Source: Micromonospora chokoriensis
GTDB lineage: Bacteria; Actinomycetota; Actinomycetes; Mycobacteriales; Micromonosporaceae
Reading direction: 5' to 3'
Length of the DNA stretch: 64,000 nt
Assembly: GCF_900091505.1 (NCBI RefSeq)
Contig: NZ_LT607409.1
Coordinates: forward strand, 5,952,001-6,016,000
Positions within the stretch are counted from its first letter, which is position 1. Every line of letters starts with the position of its first letter. Shown piece after piece: positions 16,079-23,911 of the stretch. Under the pieces are notes generated by a model. It worked only from the letters and a program-made list of their open reading frames with translations, searched no databases and was not told the origin of the DNA. The position numbers and the translations under genes were made by a program.

Positions 16079-16181
16079 CCACGGCACCGCCCCGCCACCA
16101 GCCCTGGCCGCAGCCCAGGCCAGCTCTGGCCGCAGCTTTTGATCCACTCGTGTTCGTCGGGAGGCGGCTCCGCCCACCCAG

Positions 16182-16266
16182 CGCTTGATCCACTCGAGTT
16201 CGGCGAACTGGGGGTGTCCGGGCGGCTGGGATACCCCGACTTCGCCGAACGCGAGTGGATCAAGCG
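16182..16266. repeat. Palindromic repeat element, copy A
   Basis: Arms 16182-16207 and 16241-16266 are inverted repeats of 26 nt with a single mismatch, around a 33-nt centre containing CTGGGGGTGTCCGG. A half copy (TTGATCCACTCG at 16139-16150) lies just upstream. The centre and arms recur at 16598-16678, and the centre again near 39.76 kb, so this is a dispersed family of REP/MITE-like elements. The two copies bracket the small GntR gene in direct orientation. Confidence 0.85.
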
Positions 16267-16341
16267 GTTGAGCCGGCCTCAGGACTTGCGGGAGGACCGG
16301 GCTGGAAACATGATCTCCGCTGAAGTCCAGGAGAGTCGATC

Positions 16342-16566
16342 ATGCCAACCAGACCACCGCACTACCGCCGTGTTGCGGACGACATCGAGCTGAAGATCCG
16401 CTCCGGTGAATACCGGCCTGGGCGCCAGTTGCCATCCGTGTCGGAGATCGGCGAGATCTACAACGTCGCGCGGTCAACCGCGTATCGCGCAGTCAAAGAG
16501 CTGCATGACCGCAACCTCGTCTACGGACAGCAAGGCCAAGGCGTGTTCGTCGCCGAGGCCGAGTAG
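16342..16566 (+). CDS. Minimal GntR-type winged-helix protein, 74 aa
   Basis: The whole protein is one GntR DNA-binding domain: YRRVADDIELKIRSGEYRPGRQLPSVSEIGEIYNVARSTAYRAVKELHDRNLVYGQQGQGVFVAEAE. There is no effector domain, whereas full GntR regulators have 120-250 aa. An AGGAGA ribosome site precedes ATG 16342. Stand-alone GntR domains of this size are common in actinomycetes, often with integrative plasmids, but no other plasmid gene is here. The gene lies between two copies of a palindromic repeat, so it may have come in with, or be a target of, that element. It probably binds DNA as a dimer; its operator is unknown. Confidence 0.85.
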   Translation: MPTRPPHYRRVADDIELKIRSGEYRPGRQLPSVSEIGEIYNVARSTAYRAVKELHDRNLVYGQQGQGVFVAEAE

Positions 16567-16597
16567 CGCGCTGCACCCCACGGGCCGCTCACCCAGA

Positions 16598-16678
16598 GCT
16601 TGATCCACTCGGGTTCGCCGAACTGGGGGTGTCCGGCGGCTGGGATACCCCACTTAAGCGAAGACGAGTGGATCAAGC
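16598..16678. repeat. Palindromic repeat element, copy B
   Basis: The 13-nt arms CTTGATCCACTCG (16599-16611) and CGAGTGGATCAAG (16665-16677) are perfect inverted repeats. The centre (GAACTGGGGGTGTCCGG.CGGCTGGGATACCC) is nearly identical to copy A. Right-arm changes (AAGCGAAGA in place of GCCGAACGC) break part of the longer palindrome. It sits between the GntR stop and the convergent sortase gene and could also act as a terminator. Confidence 0.85.
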
Positions 16679-16695
16679 GCCGGAGCGTGGCCTCA

Positions 16696-17529
16696 CTACT
16701 TGCGGGAGGACTGGAAGGTGGCGAAGGCGATGACGTTGTCGGCGTAGCCGGTGCGTCCGCCGATGAACTGCCCGCCGCAGGTGATCAACCGCAGACCGGG
16801 GGGCCCGTCGTGGCCGTAGATCCGTTCGGCGGGCAACTGGTCCTTCGGAAAGTGCTCCACGGTGTCGACCCGGAACACCACCACCGACTCGTCCGCGCGG
16901 GCCACCTCGATCAGGTCGCCGGGCTTCAGCTTGCCCAGGTCGTAGAAGACCGACGGGCCGGTCTTGGTGTCCACGTGCCCGACGATCACCGCCGGGCCGG
17001 GCTCGCCCGGCGTCGGTCCACGGTCGTACCAGCCGGTCTCGTTGTGCCGTTCCAACGGCGGTACGGCGATCGAGCCGTCCCGGGCCTGCCCGACGGGCGC
17101 CACCGGCGCGGCCACCTTGATCGCCGGGACGCTGAGGCGCACCGGACGACTGGCCGACAACCCGACGGACTCGCTGCGGGGCGGCCGGTCGGCGCCGGCC
17201 GGGGCGAAGTCGAACGGCCCGACCGAGCGGCCCAGCCCCGCCCCGGTGGCGAAGACCCCGGCCAGCACCAGCACCACGGCCAGCGGCACCGACCACGGGC
17301 TACGGCCAGAGGGCCGGCTGCGCCGGGGCGCGACGGCGGTCGGCGGACGAGCAGCCACAGTCGGACGCTCGGGGTTCAGCGGACTGTCGTCCAGCGGTAG
17401 CCGGCGGACGTCGAAGCGATCGTCGCGCGTTGGGCGAGGGTTGGCGGACGGGCGGGGACCCGACGACGGGCGGGGCCCGGAGGACGGGCGGGGACCGGGC
17501 GGTGGCGACGCGGGTCGGAAGATCCCCAT
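16696..17529 (-). CDS. Class F sortase
   Basis: 277 aa from ATG 17529; a GTG at 17553 in frame would add 8 residues and overlap the upstream gene, so the ATG is preferred. Residues 1-75 are Pro/Arg-rich and cytosolic (three PRPSSG-type repeats), 79-97 form a single membrane segment, and the C-terminal ~150 residues are the sortase beta-barrel: VIVGHVDTKTG (catalytic His185), LRLITCGG (catalytic Cys251) and GGRTGYADNVIAF (probable Arg259). It joins a sorted protein to an acceptor at the cell surface. The upstream gene, 7 nt away, encodes a surface protein with a candidate sorting tail. Confidence 0.9.
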   Translation of the reverse strand: MGIFRPASPPPGPRPSSGPRPSSGPRPSANPRPTRDDRFDVRRLPLDDSPLNPERPTVAARPPTAVAPRRSRPSGRSPWSVPLAVVLVLAGVFATGAGLGRSVGPFDFAPAGADRPPRSESVGLSASRPVRLSVPAIKVAAPVAPVGQARDGSIAVPPLERHNETGWYDRGPTPGEPGPAVIVGHVDTKTGPSVFYDLGKLKPGDLIEVARADESVVVFRVDTVEHFPKDQLPAERIYGHDGPPGLRLITCGGQFIGGRTGYADNVIAFATFQSSRK

Positions 17530-17536
17530 GGCCGGC

Positions 17537-18199
17537 TCAGCGCCCAGCGCCACGGACCAGACGCGGCCGACGCAGCGCCACCACGGCGAGGACCAGCCCG
17601 GTGATGGTCAGCGCCGCACCCACGGGCAACAGCAGGTTGCCGGTGATTCCTCCGGCGCCACCACCGAAGCCGGTGGCCGGACCCCGACTGGGTTGGGACG
17701 GCACCTTCTTGACCACCTGGAGCATGGTCGAGGCGGTCTCGCCGTCCCGGCATTCCAGCTTGACCCGGTAGTTGCCGGGACGGGTGCGCTCGCGCACCAT
17801 CGGCGCGGCGGTGAGCACCCCGCGCTGCGGCTGCACACCGACCGCGCCGAACGCGTCCGAGACGACGGTCGCACCCACCGAGTTGTCCCGACAGCTGGCC
17901 CGGATGCCGACCAGGTAGCCGGGCTGCACGGTGCTCGGGCTCACCTCGACGAAGATGTCCACCGGCGCCGGCTGAGGCGCACCACCCGGCGGCCCTCCAG
18001 GTTGCGGCGCGGGCGCGACGGCAGCGTGCTGGGGCAGGGCGAGCACCACAGCACCAGCCACAGGAGCGGCAAGCACCACAGTGACAGGCTCGGGCACCGC
18101 GAGCACGGGAGAAGCAGCCAGCGCCGGAGGCGCAGCGAGCAGAGGGCCGGCGAGCACTGTCAGCACGGAAAGGATCACGCCGCCGCGGGTCACTGTCAC
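17537..18199 (-). CDS. Secreted surface protein with C-terminal membrane anchor, probable sortase partner
   Basis: 220 aa from GTG 18199 with a GAGGGGG run upstream. Residues 1-29 are a signal peptide ending ALAAS. A Pro/Ala-rich linker follows, then a ~90-residue beta-rich domain (VDIFVEVSPSTVQPGYLVGIRASCRDN through NYRVKLECRDGE), whose two cysteines could pair. The end has GPATGFGGGAGG, a hydrophobic stretch LLLPVGAALTITGLVLAVVAL and a basic tail RRPRLVRGAGR. This is the layout of a cell-wall sorting signal, with PATG where LPxTG is usual. I do not recognise the domain. The tight spacing to the sortase makes it the likely substrate or helper. Confidence 0.75.
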   Translation of the reverse strand: MTVTRGGVILSVLTVLAGPLLAAPPALAASPVLAVPEPVTVVLAAPVAGAVVLALPQHAAVAPAPQPGGPPGGAPQPAPVDIFVEVSPSTVQPGYLVGIRASCRDNSVGATVVSDAFGAVGVQPQRGVLTAAPMVRERTRPGNYRVKLECRDGETASTMLQVVKKVPSQPSRGPATGFGGGAGGITGNLLLPVGAALTITGLVLAVVALRRPRLVRGAGR

Positions 18200-18332
18200 G
18201 ATGCCCCCTCTCGACGCCGTGCGGCCGTGTCGGGCAGCGGAGCACCCGACCTGCCGTACCAGTTGGATCCTCTCATTTCCGGTCGCACATCACATCCGAT
18301 CCGGCGACGGCGTCGCGTACGCTCGGGTCGCT

Positions 18333-19040
18333 GTGACGACCACCGACCATGACCCCGCCGTCCCGCCCGTGAGCCGGACGATCCGCACGTTCCACCCTCG
18401 CCGGGGGCGGATGAGCGACCGGCAGACCGACGCGCTGGGCCGGCTCTGGCCCGCGTACGGCCTGGATGTGCCGGACGGACCGGTCGTGCCCGTGGACCTG
18501 CCCGACCTGTTCGGTCGCCGGGCCCCGGTCGTGCTGGAGATCGGCTCGGGCATGGGCGACAGCACCGCCGCGATGGCTGCCGCCGACCCGGACCGAGATT
18601 ATCTGGCGGTCGAAGTGCACACGCCGGGAATCGCCAACCTGCTCGACCTGGTGGAGCGTGGTGGCCTACGCAACGTACGGGTGGCGGAGGGCGACGCGTT
18701 GTCCCTGGTCAGCGGCTTGCCCGAGGGTGTGCTGGACGCGGTGCACGTCTTCTTCCCGGACCCGTGGCCCAAGACCCGCCACCACAAGCGGCGGATCATC
18801 CAGCCGGCGCACGTGGCGTTGCTGCGGTCCCGGCTGCGTTCCGGCGGCACGCTGCACTGCGCGACCGACTGGGCCGAGTACGCCGAGGCGATGCGGGAGA
18901 CCCTGGATGCGGATCCGGAGCTGGTGGACGCGTACGGCGGTTTCGCGCCACGTCCGGCGCACCGCCCGGTGACGAAGTTCGAGCGGCGGGCGATCACGGC
19001 CGGCCGACCGGTCGCGGACCTGATCTACCGCCGCCGCTGA
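18333..19040 (+). CDS. trmB: tRNA (guanine-46-N7)-methyltransferase
   Basis: 235 aa from GTG 18333; TACGCT at 18318-18323 is a plausible -10 just upstream, and a longer frame to 18081 overlaps the divergent gene's promoter. TrmB blocks: VLEIGSGMGDSTAAMA (SAM site), YLAVEVHTPGIANLL, VHVFFPDPWPKTRHHKRRIIQ (the family signature with the catalytic Asp), LHCATDWAEYAEAM and the terminal TKFERRA. It methylates G46 in the variable loop of tRNA. It stands divergent from the sortase pair and upstream of the helicase. Confidence 0.95.
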   Translation: MTTTDHDPAVPPVSRTIRTFHPRRGRMSDRQTDALGRLWPAYGLDVPDGPVVPVDLPDLFGRRAPVVLEIGSGMGDSTAAMAAADPDRDYLAVEVHTPGIANLLDLVERGGLRNVRVAEGDALSLVSGLPEGVLDAVHVFFPDPWPKTRHHKRRIIQPAHVALLRSRLRSGGTLHCATDWAEYAEAMRETLDADPELVDAYGGFAPRPAHRPVTKFERRAITAGRPVADLIYRRR

Positions 19041-19144
19041 CCGGCGGCGGCACCGCACCGGGGCCGGCGGGAACCACCCCGTGGAGGGGCCGGCGGAGGC
19101 CGGGTTGGCGTACCGGGGCATGATCCAGGCACCATGGACAGGCT

Positions 19145-21658
19145 ATGACGCTCACCGCCGCGCTACCGAGAAGCGCCGACCCCGACACCCTCTTCGACGC
19201 GTTCGCCGGCTGGGCGAAGGAGCGCGGCCTCGACCTCTACCCCCATCAGGAGGAGGCGGTCATCGAGATCGTCTCCGGCGCCAACCTGATCATGAACACT
19301 CCCACCGGCTCGGGTAAGAGCCTGGTGGCGATCGCGGCGCACTTCGCGGCGCTCGCCGACAACCGGACGACGTTCTACACCGCGCCGATCAAGGCCCTGG
19401 TGTCGGAGAAGTTCTTCGCGCTCTGCGAGGTCTTCGGCGCCGAGAACGTCGGCATGCTGACCGGCGACGCCAGCGTCAACGCCGACGCCCCGATCATCTG
19501 CTGCACGGCGGAGATCCTGGCCAACCTGGCGCTGCGCGAGGGCACGAAGGCCGACGTCGGCCAGGTGATCATGGACGAGTTCCACTTCTACGCCGAACCC
19601 GACCGGGGTTGGGCGTGGCAGGTGCCGATCATCGAGCTGCCGCAGGCCCAGTTCATCCTGATGTCCGCCACCCTGGGGGACACCACCCGGTTCGTCGACG
19701 ACCTGACCCGGCGCACCGGGCGGCCGACCGCCGTCGTGCGTTCGGCGGAGCGGCCGGTCCCGCTCATCTTCTCGTACGCGATGACGCCGCTGCACGAGAC
19801 ACTTGAGGAGCTGCTGGAGACCAAGCAGGCCCCGGTGTACGTGGTGCACTTCACCCAGGCCGCCGCGCTGGAACGCGCCCAGGCGCTGACCAGCGTCAAC
19901 GTCGCCACCCGCGCCGAGAAGGACATGATCGCCCAGGCGATCGGCAACTTCCGGTTCACCGCCGGCTTCGGCAAGACGCTGTCCCGGCTGGTCCGGCACG
20001 GCATCGGGGTGCACCACGCCGGCATGCTGCCCAAGTACCGCCGCTTGGTGGAGACCCTCGCCCAGGCCGGCCTGCTCAAGGTCATCTGCGGCACCGACAC
20101 GCTCGGCGTCGGCATCAACGTGCCGATCCGCACGGTGCTCTTCACCGGCCTGTCCAAGTACGACGGGGTACGCACCCGGCTGCTCAAGAACCGGGAGTTC
20201 CACCAGATCGCCGGGCGGGCCGGCCGGGCCGGCTACGACACCATCGGCCGGGTCGTCGTGCAGGCCCCCGAGCACGTCATCGACAACGAGAAGGCCCTCG
20301 CCAAGGCCGGCGACGACCCGAAGAAGCGCCGCAAGGTGGTCCGCAAGAAGCCGCCGGAGGGTTCCATCGGCTGGGGTCAGCCCACCTTCGACCGACTCGT
20401 CGACGCCGAGCCGGAGCCGTTGACCTCCAGCTTCCAGGTCAGCCACTCGATGCTGCTCAACGTCATCGGCCGGCCCGGGGACGCGTTCGCCGCGATGCGG
20501 CACCTGCTCACCGACAACCACGAGGACGCCGCCGCCCAGCGTCGGCACATCCGCCGGGCGATCGCCATCTACCGGGCGTTGCGGGCGGGCGGGGTCGTCG
20601 AGGAGCTGCCCGAGCCGGACGAGACGGGCCGGCGGATCCGGCTCACCGTCGACCTCCAGCTCGACTTCGCGCTCAACCAGCCGCTGTCCCCGCTCGCGCT
20701 CGCAGCCATCGAGTTGCTTGACGCCGAGTCCCCGTCGTACGCCCTGGACGTGCTGAGCGTCATCGAGTCGATCCTCGACGACCCCCGGCAGATCCTGTCC
20801 GCGCAGCAGTTCAAGGCGCGCGGTGAGGCGGTCGCCGCGATGAAGGCCGAGGGCATCGAGTACGAGGCCCGCCTCGAACTGCTGGAGGACGTGACCCACC
20901 CGAAGCCCCTCGACGAGCTGCTCAACGCCGCGTACGAGATGTATCGGCAGGGCCACCCGTGGGTCGCCGACCACCAGCTCTCCCCCAAGGCCGTCGTCCG
21001 CGACATGTTCGAGCGGGCCATGACCTTCACCGAGTACGTGCAGTTCTACGGGCTGACCCGCTCGGAGGGTCTCGTCCTGCGCTACCTGGCCGACGCGTAC
21101 AAGACGCTGCGGCAGACGGTGCCCGAGGACGCCAAGACCGAGGAGCTGATCGACCTCATCGAGTGGTTGGGCGAGTTGGTCCGCCAGGTCGACTCCAGCC
21201 TGATCGACGAGTGGGAGCGGCTGCGCAACCCGTCCGACGTGGCCGAGGTGGCCCAGGCGCACGCCGCCCTGGCCGACCGGCCGCCGGCGGTGACCCGCAA
21301 CGCGCGGGCGTTCCGGGTGCTGGTCCGCAACGCGTTGTTCCGCCGGGTGGAGCTGGCCGCGCTGCGCCGCTGGGACCTGCTGGCCGAGTTGGACGCCGAG
21401 GACGGCTGGGACTACGACGCGTGGTCCGACGCGCTGGGGCCGTACTTCGAGGCGTACGACTCGATCGGGGTCGGGCCGAACGCCCGCGGTCCGGCGCTGC
21501 TGATGATCGAGCAGGGTCGGGAGCGGTGGACCGTGCGGCAGATCTTCGACGACCCGGACGGCGACCACGACTGGGGCATCAGCGCCGAGGTCGACCTGGC
21601 CGCCTCGGACGAGGTCGGCGCGGCGGTCGTCCGGATCACCGACGTCGGCCAACTCTGA
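19145..21658 (+). CDS. DEAD/DEAH-box helicase, Ski2-like with DUF3516-type C-terminus
   Basis: 837 aa. Motif I is TPTGSGKS (52-59), Ia is YTAPIKALVSEK, II is DEFH (144-147, a DExH variant), III is MSATLGDT, V is CGTDTLGVGINVP and VI is HQIAGRAGRAGYD. The ~400 C-terminal residues match the DUF3516 region found in actinobacterial Ski2-like helicases. The likely role is ATP-driven RNA or DNA unwinding; which one is not shown here. The last 23 nt overlap the 3' end of the convergent acyltransferase gene, and a hairpin at 21667-21687 follows the stop. Confidence 0.9.
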   Translation: MTLTAALPRSADPDTLFDAFAGWAKERGLDLYPHQEEAVIEIVSGANLIMNTPTGSGKSLVAIAAHFAALADNRTTFYTAPIKALVSEKFFALCEVFGAENVGMLTGDASVNADAPIICCTAEILANLALREGTKADVGQVIMDEFHFYAEPDRGWAWQVPIIELPQAQFILMSATLGDTTRFVDDLTRRTGRPTAVVRSAERPVPLIFSYAMTPLHETLEELLETKQAPVYVVHFTQAAALERAQALTSVNVATRAEKDMIAQAIGNFRFTAGFGKTLSRLVRHGIGVHHAGMLPKYRRLVETLAQAGLLKVICGTDTLGVGINVPIRTVLFTGLSKYDGVRTRLLKNREFHQIAGRAGRAGYDTIGRVVVQAPEHVIDNEKALAKAGDDPKKRRKVVRKKPPEGSIGWGQPTFDRLVDAEPEPLTSSFQVSHSMLLNVIGRPGDAFAAMRHLLTDNHEDAAAQRRHIRRAIAIYRALRAGGVVEELPEPDETGRRIRLTVDLQLDFALNQPLSPLALAAIELLDAESPSYALDVLSVIESILDDPRQILSAQQFKARGEAVAAMKAEGIEYEARLELLEDVTHPKPLDELLNAAYEMYRQGHPWVADHQLSPKAVVRDMFERAMTFTEYVQFYGLTRSEGLVLRYLADAYKTLRQTVPEDAKTEELIDLIEWLGELVRQVDSSLIDEWERLRNPSDVAEVAQAHAALADRPPAVTRNARAFRVLVRNALFRRVELAALRRWDLLAELDAEDGWDYDAWSDALGPYFEAYDSIGVGPNARGPALLMIEQGRERWTVRQIFDDPDGDHDWGISAEVDLAASDEVGAAVVRITDVGQL

Positions 21659-22748
21659 GGTGTCTGCCCCCGACGGACCGTCGGGGGTGGACCGACCCGG
21701 GAAGGAGCGCCGGGGTACGCCGGGCGGCGATGTCCTCGATCCAGCCGAGCAGCAGCACCGCGCCACCGGTCAGGAGGCACACCCCGGTCAGCCGCAGCGC
21801 GATCGAGGGGGCCGAGTTGTACGCGAGCACCGGCGCGAGCAGCAGGAACATCCCGAGGCTGGCCGGGATGTGCCAGAGGTAGATGGTGACCGCCCGCGCG
21901 TTGACCAACCGGAGGGTCCGGCCGAACGGCGACGTGCCGGCGAGCCGGGGCCGGAGCTTCAGCAGCACGGCCACGACGGCCATCGACCACACCGTGGTGC
22001 CGCCCGCGATGTGGCTGAGGTCGCCGGCCCGGCCGGTCACCATGGCACCGACGACCCACGTTGCGCCGACCCCGGTCAGGCCGGCGACCAGGCAGCCGTA
22101 CCAGCGCCACGGGATCTGGCGCAGGAGGCCGTCGCGGTGCGCGAAGCCCAGCAGCCAGCAGGACAGGTAGGCGGCGACGAAGTACCCGGTGCGGACCCCG
22201 GCGAGGTGCATGCCGACGGGGAGCACGGTGGCGACGCCGACGCTGGGCCAGGGCCAGCGGCGGAACGCCCACAGCAGGATCGGTGACAGCAGCACCAACC
22301 ACAGGTAGGTGACGACGTACCAGAGCCCGACATGGAACGCCCAGGCCCAGGCCGGTCCGCCCACCGGGGGGACCCGCAGGGGCAGCGCCCACCAGAGGAG
22401 TTCGGCCCAGCCGGCGACGCCGGTCGGCAGCGGCCTCCACCCGGGGGACAACACGACCAGGGCGATCGCGCCGAAGGCCCAGAACGGCAGGAGTAGCCGG
22501 CGCAGCCGCCGGACGACGGCCGACGGGCCGTGCCGGTCCAGCGACGCCGCCATCAACGAACCGGCGATACCGAACATCAGACCCATCGCCGGCACCAGCA
22601 GGCTCAGCCAGATCCAGCCGGTGACGTGGTAGAGCACGACACGTCCCAACGCGACCGTTCGCAGCAGGTCCAGGTAGCGATCCCGGTCGGCCGTGGACTC
22701 GGCCGACCGGACGGATCGCGCCCCGGCACGACGCCCGGGATCGATCAT
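21636..22748 (-). CDS. Membrane acyltransferase family protein (acyltransferase 3-like)
   Basis: 370 aa from ATG 22748 (an in-frame start at 22802 would add 18 residues). The N-terminal block RYLDLLRTVALGRVVLYHVTGW has the Arg and His of acyltransferase-3 proteins (ldglRa.A...Vv..H). About 10 membrane segments follow, including GLWYVVTYLWLVLLSPILLW and AVTIYLWHIPASLGMFLLL. These enzymes O-acylate sugars, lipids or antibiotics at the membrane. The substrate is unknown, and there are no biosynthetic neighbours. Confidence 0.8.
   Translation of the reverse strand: MIDPGRRAGARSVRSAESTADRDRYLDLLRTVALGRVVLYHVTGWIWLSLLVPAMGLMFGIAGSLMAASLDRHGPSAVVRRLRRLLLPFWAFGAIALVVLSPGWRPLPTGVAGWAELLWWALPLRVPPVGGPAWAWAFHVGLWYVVTYLWLVLLSPILLWAFRRWPWPSVGVATVLPVGMHLAGVRTGYFVAAYLSCWLLGFAHRDGLLRQIPWRWYGCLVAGLTGVGATWVVGAMVTGRAGDLSHIAGGTTVWSMAVVAVLLKLRPRLAGTSPFGRTLRLVNARAVTIYLWHIPASLGMFLLLAPVLAYNSAPSIALRLTGVCLLTGGAVLLLGWIEDIAARRTPALLPGSVHPRRSVGGRHLRVGRRR
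21667..21687 (+). terminator. 9-bp hairpin after the helicase gene
   Basis: CCCCCGACG (21667-21675) and CGTCGGGGG (21679-21687) pair perfectly around a 3-nt loop, 9 nt past the helicase stop. It lies inside the 3' end of the convergent acyltransferase frame. Confidence 0.6.
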
Positions 22749-22994
22749 CCTGGGCGCCCAGATAATGGTCACAGGGCACACTAGCCCCCAGAAGTCGGAC
22801 ATTTCAGCCAGGTCCTCGAAGAAGTGTCCGCCTGCCCCTCGTCAAAGGCGCCCTACGTCCGGGGTGGCGCCGTCGAGGCACCGACGACGAGCCCGGCGGC
22901 TCGGGGTGGTCGAGCGGTCGCCGGCTGACTTTTGTCGGGGCCCTCCGAGAGACGACTTCCGGTGCCCAGAATCGCTGGGCGATGTCAGAGGTGT

Positions 22995-23018
22995 CGATTA
23001 GAATGTATGTACTAATCG
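22995..23018. promoter_or_regulatory. Perfect palindromic operator overlapping a -10 box
   Basis: CGATTAG (22995-23001) and CTAATCG (23012-23018) are perfect 7-nt inverted arms around the A/T-rich centre AATGTATGTA. The TAGAAT at 22999-23004 is a good -10 hexamer for the gene at 23043, so a dimeric regulator bound here would control it. The stretch is markedly AT-rich against its surroundings. The rest of the gap from 22749 shows no other clear signal. Confidence 0.65.
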
Positions 23019-23042
23019 GGTTCCTGACCTGGGAGGACGCCC

Positions 23043-23687
23043 ATGACCGCGCCCGCCTCCACCCCCCTCACCCCCTACGCCACTCTGCTCGGCTTCACCC
23101 GCTACGTCGACCGCACCGGCCCCACCAAGGCGACCTTCGTCGGAGGGCTGCGCAAGCAGCGCGCGAGCCGGTCCGGCTTCAACCCGCACGGCCAGTTCGT
23201 CAAGGCGCTCAAGGCCGACATCGCCTTCCACACCGGCGGCACGCACCTGACCGGGGTGGTCGACGTGGTCAAGCCACGGTGGCGCCCGCTCTACCAGGCG
23301 CTCGTCCCCGGCGCCACGGCCTGGCTGCACTCCCTCGGCGAGCCGGCCACCGTCGACCTCGCCCAGACCCGCGACGCCCTGGCCATGCTGGGTGACCTAC
23401 CCGTCAAGATCAACCCCCATTTCGGGGTACGCCACTCCGACGGTCGCGCCGAAGCCGTCCGCCTGCACTTCGACGAAACTCCACCGAGCGAGGAGTCGGT
23501 GCTCGCCACCCTGCACCTGATGGCCCGCCACATGGACGCGGTGCTCCCGCACGCCGAGCCGGTCCTGGTCGACGTCCGTCGCGGCCGGGCCCACCACATG
23601 CCCGCCGACGCCAAGCCCGACCAGATCGAACGATGGCTGTCCGGCGAAGCAGCCGCCTTCCGCGCCATCTGGTCCACGGCCGCCTGA
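23043..23687 (+). CDS. Hypothetical protein, 214 aa
   Basis: I do not recognise a family. GGGAGGA at 23031-23037 precedes ATG 23043 at ideal spacing. The protein is soluble, with an N-terminal block LLGFTRYVDRTGPTKATFVGGLRKQRASRSGFNPHGQFVKALKADI that is rich in Arg, Lys and Gly. The middle (VDVVKPRWRPLYQALVPGATAWL) and C-terminal parts are helical, and no catalytic motif or zinc ligands stand out. The basic first third could bind nucleic acid, but that is a guess. It is monocistronic, under a palindromic operator, and followed by a long hairpin. Confidence 0.7.
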   Translation: MTAPASTPLTPYATLLGFTRYVDRTGPTKATFVGGLRKQRASRSGFNPHGQFVKALKADIAFHTGGTHLTGVVDVVKPRWRPLYQALVPGATAWLHSLGEPATVDLAQTRDALAMLGDLPVKINPHFGVRHSDGRAEAVRLHFDETPPSEESVLATLHLMARHMDAVLPHAEPVLVDVRRGRAHHMPADAKPDQIERWLSGEAAAFRAIWSTAA

Positions 23688-23781
23688 CCCCCACCCCCCA
23701 CCCCGTCCGCTGACGCCGCGCTCCCTCCCCACCCGCGCACCCCACCCTCTCGGCGGCTCAGCAAGATCGTGCTCGATCCAG

Positions 23782-23819
23782 GATGTAGTGGCCTCCCTCG
23801 ACCGGGAGGCCACTACATC
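23782..23819. repeat. Long perfect hairpin, REP-like, between convergent genes
   Basis: GATGTAGTGGCCTCCC (23782-23797) and its exact complement (23804-23819) form a 16-bp stem with a 6-nt loop. Weaker outer pairing extends it (GATCGTGCTCGATCCA at 23765-23780 against the GATGGAGCGCGATC that follows). It lies between the 23043 gene and the convergent siderophore operon, so it may terminate both. Its length and outer symmetry suggest a dispersed repeat element. Confidence 0.7.
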
Positions 23820-23911
23820 ACTGATGGAGCGCGATCATGAGCGGTGCGCACCGCACGTGGGCGGGCGGCACGCGCCCACGTGCGCCATGGTGCGGGACGC
23901 GCGGGGCTGGG

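Noticed and set aside
19163..21766. Long open frame (867 aa) antisense to the helicase gene
   Set aside because: It mirrors the helicase codons in a GC-rich sequence; the helicase motifs on the plus strand are clear and the antisense protein has no recognisable domain.
22995..23018. LexA box upstream of the 214-aa protein
   Set aside because: The arms CGATTAG/CTAATCG do not match TCGAAC-N4-GTTCGA.
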